This document shows positions 56,807 through 64,000 of a DNA stretch of 64,000 bases, piece after piece. This stretch comes from Akanthomyces muscarius (lineage: Eukaryota > Ascomycota > Sordariomycetes > Hypocreales > Cordycipitaceae), in the NCBI RefSeq assembly GCF_028009165.1, contig NC_079241.1:4712001-4776000 (forward strand). The letters are read 5' to 3'. Made by a program: the position numbers and the translations under genes. The stretch's first letter is position 1; every line of letters begins with the position of its first letter. Under the pieces are notes generated by a model. It ran no database searches. It had not been told where the DNA came from and worked only from the letters and a program-made list of their open reading frames with translations.

Positions 56807-57742
56807 GATTGCGGTTCTGAATGGCAGCTATACGGAAGAGCGTGTGTATCCTGTTTCGCAGCTGCGTATGGCGTCGGTTCGAGGGCGTCGTGAATATGTT
56901 CGACTCCTTCGTGGGGTTTCTCAAAGAACACTGAATTTACCACTTTTTCGTGGTGCGATACCAGCCACAGTGGGGCTTTGCTGCTCTCGCCACAAGGCGA
57001 GTGTGGCGAACGCGTAGCAAATCACGTGACTCCAACTGTATGAATTGTCTTGGGCCGAAATATCACTAGTTTATGATTATAGATGTAGTTGACATTTTAT
57101 TTTCATTTGTCCTTTGTAGTGGAGTCGAAGGCCTGTAGTTATTCACTTCCGTGCTCAGATTCCGCGACATTTTTTAGACTGGCTAATTTCTACGCGTCGG
57201 GGCTTGTTTAAACTTTCTTTGAAAGTGGTGACGAGGCTCCGTCTAAGCCATCAATCGCGTAGCGACTTGGCCACAGTGAACCTTGCCTCAAGACCCTGAT
57301 GGAAATGACATTCAACATTGTTTCTACCATTTTTGCCATACGAGTCGAATGCAGATTTGAGTAGGCATTTTCGTCTGTTGCTAAGGTGTTAACGAGTAAT
57401 TTAAAACCTCTTCTTGGCGGTTACCAGGTGTTCCCCAGGATTGAATGCCGAGGGAGCTTTGGTGGGCAGCCAAGCGTGGCGCAGCGAGCCCAGCGTCTAA
57501 ATGGCCACTGCGCATGCACGCCACTGTGTGTGCGTAATCTAGTCAACCCGCATCCGTCGCCTGCCGTTTCAACCGAGACGCCGCGGGTTTTGACTTTTCA
57601 ATCCTCGCATCCTCCACCCTCTGAAGAGTTTCATTCTTTTATTTTACGCATCTCCTCCACCTGTCGAAATTTACTTCCCTGGCTCTGCGTTCAGTACTTT
57701 GCGATCCAAATACCCATTCGTGACCGACTCCCGCTACAAACG
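56807..57742. other. Divergent region between eIF3g and CYSTM genes
   Basis: 936 bp with two divergent promoters. The plus frame is open from 57386 into the CYSTM gene but looks like translated leader before the ATG at 57743. Confidence 0.6.
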
Positions 57743-58183
57743 ATGTCTGGCAAAAACGACGAGCAGCCGCCCCCTTACGGAGGTGCTCCCAACCCTCCCA
57801 AAGCCACATACCCGGGTGGCGGCCCGTCGCAATCGCCGTACCAGCAAAATGATCCGTATGGTGCTTCCCAGCAGCAGCAACAGCAGCCATACTACCAGCC
57901 TGGTCCTCAGATGGGATACCACCAGCAACAGCAGGGGCAGTACGGCCAGCAGCAGTACGGTCAGCAGCAATATGGACAGCAGCAGTACGGTCCTCCGCAA
58001 GGACAATATCAGCAGGGACCGTACCAGCAAGGCCCTTATTATCAGCAGCAGGGTTACCCGCAAGGCAACTACGGCAACAACAACAACAACAACGACAGAG
58101 GCATGGGCGGCGCCGCGACCGGCATCCTCGGTGGTCTGGCTGCCGCTTGTGCCTGCTGTTGCTGCATGGATATGCTATTCTAA
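57743..58183 (+). CDS. Gln/Tyr-rich CYSTM-domain protein
   Basis: Single exon, 146 residues, ATG at 57743 (MSGKNDEQPPPYGG). The first 110 residues are Gln-, Pro-, Gly- and Tyr-rich, with four tandem copies of a GQQQYG-like unit (GQYGQQQYGQQQYGQQQYG) and an Asn run, so prion-like in composition. The C-terminus is a CYSTM module: a glycine-rich hydrophobic stretch (GGAATGILGGLAAACACCCC) ending in MDMLF. CYSTM proteins of fungi and plants attach to the plasma membrane through this palmitoylatable cysteine cluster and are linked to stress and metal resistance. The yeast relatives include YBR016W and YDL012C. Specific role unknown. The PPPY motif at the N-terminus could bind a WW-domain ubiquitin-ligase adaptor such as Rsp5, which is inference. 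Confidence 0.88.
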   Translation: MSGKNDEQPPPYGGAPNPPKATYPGGGPSQSPYQQNDPYGASQQQQQQPYYQPGPQMGYHQQQQGQYGQQQYGQQQYGQQQYGPPQGQYQQGPYQQGPYYQQQGYPQGNYGNNNNNNDRGMGGAATGILGGLAAACACCCCMDMLF

Positions 58184-59402
58184 ACGGCTCGATATACTAT
58201 AATTGAAAAAGGGTACTCGGAAACTGACGGGTCTTATTGCGCTGGTATCGCGACCCGCTGAGTCGATTCCGGGTGTGGAACAGGGACGGTGTGCGGTGAG
58301 TTGTCGTTTATTGTCGGTGCTATTTTGCCGGCGTTGGAGAAAATAGGAATTGATTCTCTGGATTGTGTTTGGTAGTTTTAGACATCACTAATACAAGTGT
58401 TTTCTTATCACACTGCGCCACTCTGTGTTGGAAGGTGCATGAGGATCAGCTCGGTCGCGTTTCGAAGTGCATTTCCAGTAGCTGAGCCGGGTAATACCGC
58501 TATCCGAAAAGTGCCATGTGAGGCTGCATCGGGATCGCGATTGACGATGGAGGTGTCACCGTGTGTTGTACAGTCTCAACGTGGGCCAACTTTATGCCAG
58601 TAAATCACTTGCCAATGGTCGCGGTCCATGTGATCTGGAGTTGGACAACGGAAGGCAAGATCAGTAAGCTACACCTGAAAAGAAAGTTGAAAGAAAAGTT
58701 GGAGCAAACGGCCAAAGGTAGTCGGTGCATGCTTCATTGCATTGTTGCAAGACGAACCAAGAATCGGCATGCTGAAAGGCTAGCGCAGCCACAGCGGCGA
58801 GTGCGGCGGCTCTGGGGCCCCTGTCAGTGGACAGACTAGACCGACAGGTGGGCTGGCCGGGCCCAGCAAGGCCAACAAACAAGCAGCACAAGGCCCGAAG
58901 AGGACAAAGCAAGGCCAAGGTCAAGCGGCAGCCACCCACTCGCTGATCATCCACTCCCGCCTGTGACATCACCAACTTCCAGGGGGCCCCACCGAATTTG
59001 TGTCAGTGAGCAATGTTGATGGCGGGTCGCTAATTAATTAACTAAACTGCCCAGAGGATGGCTTCCCAGATGTGCACCTCTCGTCACGTATTCTTCTCCC
59101 CTCACGCTGTTTCCTTTACCTCACACTCCTTTGTCCTGACCAGCATCGCATAGAGCCCTTGGCTGCCTTCTGATAGCAGATCAACACGAAAGTACACTGC
59201 ACTGTTTGCTGGGATTCTGAAACGAGCAACCTCATCCGACATCTGAACAGGGGCAATCTCGCACAGGCTTCCCTTCCCTGTATTAGTACCTATCGCCGCG
59301 CACTTTTGCCCACAATAGTTCCCCTCCACACTCGGGAAATCGATATTCGACAGACCATCTCGTTGCAGGACTATACTCACGCCTCGGGCGTCCGCCATCG
59401 CC
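58184..59402. other. Intergenic region between CYSTM and CSC1-like genes
   Basis: 1.2 kb holding the CYSTM 3' flank and the channel-gene promoter. No gene recognised. Confidence 0.6.
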
Positions 59403-62400
59403 ATGGAGAGCGCGCAACCTCGCCTCGTCTCCTCCTCCGTGGCCATGATGCTGCTTGGGTCGGCTTGGCTGCTGCCCTCACAAGCCATGGCTGATTCGGA
59501 TCCCGCTCCGCTCGATATTCGATCCCTCATCATCCTGGCCGGCAGGAAAACTTCTGATGGGGCCTCGAAAGCGCAATCACAGTCGGGCATTGGTATCGTG
59601 ACATTCATCACCTCCATTACCACGGCCTTGGTCATCTTTGCCGTCCAGACATCTATCTTTGCGCTTCTTCGCAACAACCTCCCGCGTATTTTGTACTTTC
59701 CCCCCATCGGCTCCCTTGTATCGCTGCCGTACTGACATTCTCTAGCAAACCCAAAACATATCTTGTTCCCGAACGCGAAAGAACCGAACCGCCTCCCAAC
59801 AACTTTTTCGCCATGATAAGAACTGTGGTTTGTTTCAAGGACCGTGAGATTATCAAAAAGTGCGGTCTCGATGCCTACTTCTTCCTCCGCTACCTCAAAA
59901 CCCTCCTCATCATTTTCGTACCCATCTGCGCCGTCGTCCTGCCGATTCTGATCCCGCTCAATTACGTCGGAGGCATTGGAAAGCGACTCGATGTAAATGC
60001 CGACAACAGCACTGCCGACAACAACACCGTAACTGGATTGGACACTTTGGCCTGGGGCAATGTTCGTCCCACGAACACAGGCCGTTATGCGGCGCACCTC
60101 GTGCTAGCCATCCTGGTGGTGATCTGGATATGTGCCGTCTTCTTTTTCGAGCTCAGGGCATACGTCAAGGTCCGCCAAGACTATCTCACCAGCGCTGAGC
60201 ACCGACTGCGAGCCTCCGCCACCACTGTGCTTCTCAACTCCATTCCCAAGAAATGGCTCAGCGAGGAAGCACTCCGAGGGCTTCTCGATGTCTTCCCAGG
60301 TGGAGTCAGGAATGTGTGGCTGAATCGCGATATGAGCAAGCTTCTCGACAAGGTAAACCTTCGCAAAAAGATGCACCGTCTCTTGGAAAATGCCGAGACC
60401 GAACTCATCAAGGCCGCCAAAACGACCCAGCTTAAGAAACAGAGAAAAGACGAAAAAAGGGAGCGCAAGGAAATGAAACTTGGAGCGCTGAGCAAGGAAG
60501 AGAAGGCTGCCAGAAGTGCGAAGCGGGATCAAGAGGCTAAAGAACTCGCAAACAGCGGCGAGAGTGAAGATGCTGGCGACAATGACAAAATTCCTCACAC
60601 AGTCACTGCTGCTGTCCAGGAATCTGCCATGGAGATCGATGAGGAGCACCAGCATGACCACGATAAGCAGCAGGACACAGACCACAACATGCACAACCCC
60701 CTTGCTGGATTGACCAAAACTACCTCCAAAGTCGCAGGCGGGTTGAAAAACGTGGCCAGCAAGTCTGGCAAGGGAATTGAAGATGGTCTTGGAACCACGC
60801 ATGGTTTTGCGCCGCTGTCTCCAAAGAGCAAAAAGAGTTTGTCTCTTTCTGTTCAGCGCCCGGGAACAATCGGGTCTCACGCAACGCATTCACCTGGTGG
60901 ATCAATTGTCTCGGCTACGTCTACCAGTGCTATCAAGAAGCCCGAAGATGTAGACGACCAGGGCGTTGGTGGTAACACAGTCAGGAAAGCAGACGATAAC
61001 GACTTCAAAGACAATCGCAGGAACCGATTCTGGCAGTTTTGGAAGCCTCCGTCAGGTGGCTACGCGTCGCCAGTTCCCCAAGGATTTGAAGCCGAGGATT
61101 ACATGTCTTCTGGTCAAAAAAAGGACAAGACATTCTGGCAAACGCTCAAGGGCTTCATTCCGTTTATGGGAGGTGAAGGCGAGGAAGAAGCAGACTATCC
61201 TGAGGCATTCGATCCAGAACACCAAAATACAGAGGAGGAAGATGCCGAATGGCGCAAATACCTTAAGAAGAAGCAACGCCCTACGCATCACCTCCCTCTC
61301 TTTGGCGTCAACTGGCTTTTTGGTATTAGCGGAATTACAAAAAAGGTCGACACGATCTACTATTGCCGAAAAGAACTTGCTCGCCTCAATCTCGAAATCG
61401 AAGAGGACCAAAAGCATCCTGACCGCTATCCGCTCATGAACTCGGCGTTTGTTCAGTTCAACCATCAGGTCGGGGCACACATGGCTTGCCAAAGTGCCGT
61501 GCACCACATTCCTCGTCAAATGTCTTCCAAGATTATCGAAATTTCGCCTCGAGATGTTGTTTGGGACAACATGGCCATTTCCTGGTGGGAAGAAGGCCTT
61601 CGTGCTTTTATTGCCATCGGAATCGTGCTGGTCATGGCTTTCTTTTGGGCCATTCCGGTAGCCGCGACGGCTGCAGTGAGCCAGCTGGACCAGCTTATCC
61701 AAGAAAACCCGTGGCTACACTTCCTCAAAGCGAACCAGAACGTTGAGAATCTTGCCAAGATTATTGCGGGTGTCTTACCTGCCGCCCTGTTGGCGCTGCT
61801 GCTTGTCTTGGTGCCACCCATCTTGAACCTTCTCGCCGGCATACGAGGAGCAAAGACCGGAACGCAGAAAACTGAATTTGTTCAGTTTTTCTACTTCATC
61901 TTCCTGTTCCTTCAGGTCTTCCTTGTCGTCTCGATTGCCTCGTTCTTTGCTGCGTCTCTAGACAAGTTTGTAGAAAACATCAAAGATCAGTTGGGATCGG
62001 TTGAAAGCGTGCTGAACCTGCTGGCTGACAACCTCCCCAAAGCGGCAAACTATTTCTTCGGTTACATGATACTGCAAGCGTTGAGTACTAGCTCCGGTAC
62101 CTTGCTGCAGATTGTCTCGCTTCTGTTTTGGTTCATTATCGGGCCAATGTTTGACAGCACGGCTCGAAACAAGTGGGCGAGAAACACGAACCTTAACAAT
62201 GTGCAGTGGGGTGCCTTCTTCCCTGTTTATACAAACTTCGCCTGCATCGCAATCTTCTACTCCATCATTTCACCTCTGATTTCCATCTTTGCGATAGTCA
62301 CTTTCGGCCTTCTATGGCTGGCTCAGCGCTATGCGATGGTGTACGTGTACCGCATGGAGCACGATACCGGCGGCGTCTTATACCCACGAGCCATCAACCA

Positions 62401-63271
62401 GACTTTCACCGGTTTGTACTTTATGGAGGCATGTATGGCGGGGCTCTTTTTTATTGCAAGAGACCAGAACAAACAAGCCTCGTGCATTCCGCACGGTGTC
62501 ATCATGTTGGTTGTCATGTTCTTGACCGCGGTGTACCAATATCTCCTCCATCAATCATTCTCGCCGCTGTTTCGTTACCTACCCATTACATTTGAAGACG
62601 AAGCCGTTCTACGCGATGAGGCATTCCAGCGAGCTCAAGACGCTAGACTGGGCGTAGACGACGACGACGACGACGACGACGACGAAGAAGACATCAAGGA
62701 ACCACACGGCATGCGGGAGAAGTCTCCATCTCTGATGGAAGGCGAAGAAGGCATCGAGCTGAACACGATGCAGCAGGAAAACCGTCGTCCGACCGGGCTG
62801 CGTCCCAATCCTATGAAGCAGGTTGGTACGTGGGCGGTGCAAGGTGGCAGGCAAATGGGGGGATGGGCCAAGGGCGGAGGAAACCAACTGTTGCGTCTGA
62901 CCAAGGCCGACCGCAACTCCCAGGCTGCGCAGTACCGTCGGGCGCAGCGTAAAAAGGATCTCGAGGCGCAGCGCGCAATGGGTAATGCCCTTTTCGGCGG
63001 TGTCCACGACGAAATCGAAGATCTTACGCCCGACGAGAGAGACATGCTGACGCGGCACGCTTTCCTGCACTCTGCCCTACGAGCCCGCCGCCCGGCTGTC
63101 TGGATCCCACGCGACGACCTGGGCATTAGCGAGGACGAGATCAAACGCACGCGCGCGTTCAGCAAGCACATCTGGATCAGTAACGAAGGCACAGCGCTCG
63201 ATAGTAAAGTGCGCGTGATCTACGGCAGGCATCCGCCCGACTTCTCCGAGGTTGACGTGATCAATCTTTAA
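59403..63271 (+). CDS. CSC1/OSCA-like calcium-permeable stress-gated cation channel (DUF221, Rsn1/Phm7 type)
   Basis: Exons 59403-59692 and 59746-63271; intron 59693-59745 (53 nt, GTACTT donor, CTCTAG acceptor, phase 2); 1271 residues. An initial hydrophobic segment is followed by the RSN1_TM helix (GIVTFITSITTALVIFAVQT); splicing restores NLPRIFKPKTYLVPERERT. Then come the DAYFFLRYLKTLLIIFVPIC helix, a long cytosolic domain with a Lys/Glu-rich insert, and the DUF221 seven-helix pore region (from VVWDNMAISWWEEGLRAFIA through FVQFFYFIFLFLQVFLVVSI to GLYFMEACMAGLFFIARDQN). The C-terminal PHM7_ext region follows a nine-Asp run encoded by a GAC repeat at 62657-62683. Relatives form mechanically or osmotically gated cation channels or act in lipid handling in plasma membrane and ER. 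The cytosolic insert makes it longer than yeast members. Confidence 0.94.
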
Positions 63272-64000
63272 GCGAACAAAAAATAACCAAAACAAATTGG
63301 CATGATACGGAGCACTCTTTGGCAAAACCGACATCTTCATCAGACACGGACTATTCTTTTCTTTTTGCACACCGTTTATAAACCTGCTTGTTGATTTTTT
63401 GTTCTCTTCTTTTCTTTTCAGCATACGAAATCATTGCTTCTGGCGCGGGTCCCTTTTGTTTCAATACCTTTTTGGTTCTTCAAAATTGCGTCGTTTTATT
63501 CGTTCGAGACCTTTTTTTCTTAGTATCATTTAGAGTGGCAGACGGTAAACCGGATAGGATAGAAATGTGTGGATAAACATGAATGGAGTAGGCCAGTATT
63601 TTTTTTATCGAAATTTTCTCTAAAACTGACTATATCATGTGAAAGTTGAGAGAGATGGTGTGAATCTAGAATCTATTCATGTAAAATTATATGCACGTGG
63701 CGAGATGTATTACCCGAACCACGCTGTATATCTAATGCTAAAACGCCCCAATCCAACAAGACATGTATATAAATAGGTCTTGGCCGTCCGAGGAGCCCCA
63801 TGCCGGATGCATGCCGCTCATGCAGTTATTAAAAAAAATATGGTGTATGTGATTGTCCAAAAAAAGGACGCAGAAAGAAGTCGCCACCCGAAGACGCCAA
63901 AGAAAACAAAGTCCAGCCTAGCCTAATCCTCGAAATGCCGTTCGTCATCAATGATCGTTGTTCTTTTTCGACGTGGCGTACACGTCATCCATTTCCTTTT
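63272..64000. other. 3' flank of the channel gene and right window edge
   Basis: AT-rich 3' flank with several T-runs. In the last 80 bp, two minus-strand frames are open to the window edge: one ends at TAG 63923-63925 (..DDERHFED), the other at TGA 63948-63950 (MDDVYATSKKNNDH). Either could be the 3' end of a minus-strand gene that continues outside; neither is recognisable. Confidence 0.4.

Noticed and set aside
59102..60097. Minus-strand 331-codon frame
   Set aside because: Overlaps the start of the CSC1-like channel gene on the other strand; translation lacks domain features.

Overview
The window looks like nuclear DNA of a filamentous ascomycete, most likely Sordariomycetes and probably Hypocreales. 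Evidence: short GT-AG introns of about 53-140 nt with CTAAC-like branch points, pyrimidine-rich leaders, kilobase-scale intergenic gaps, and typical fungal families (CYP52 P450, AreB-type GATA factor, GH72 Gel/Gas enzyme, Zn2Cys6 regulator, CSC1-like channel, Mit_KHE1). No rRNA, CRISPR array or intact transposon was seen. The species cannot be named from the sequence.

Left part (1-18 kb): a CYP52-type P450 cut by the window edge, a GH47 alpha-1,2-mannosidase, a very gene-poor stretch holding one 52-residue cysteine-rich protein (9047-9205), a MOSC-domain protein, an acetamidase/formamidase, then a second gap of almost 5 kb. Middle part (18-40 kb): a membrane-anchored GNAT acetyltransferase, a divergent histone H4 variant in at least six exons, the GATA regulator AreB with a GATA-motif-rich internal intron, the stress protein Svf1 (divergent from AreB), a mitochondrial KHE1-like protein, a GPI-anchored glucanosyltransferase, a decayed cysteine-rich locus, an intron-containing tRNA-Ala, a small HTH protein related to transposase DNA-binding regions, a Rog1-type lipase and an RBR ubiquitin ligase. 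Right part (41-64 kb): a run of minus-strand genes (2-oxoglutarate oxygenase, two tandem secreted TIL-type proteins, Zn2Cys6 regulator, secreted lactonase-fold protein, Cho2 methyltransferase, eIF3g), followed by two plus-strand genes (CYSTM protein, CSC1-like channel).

Most genes are independent housekeeping or regulatory units. Local relationships that stand out are the tandem TIL pair (same exon sizes, same TATA octamer), the shared 1.2 kb divergent region between areB and the Svf1 gene, and the convergent pair GNAT/H4 variant. Exon boundaries were derived by hand from splice motifs, reading frame and family alignment recalled from memory; none was checked by transcript data or database search.
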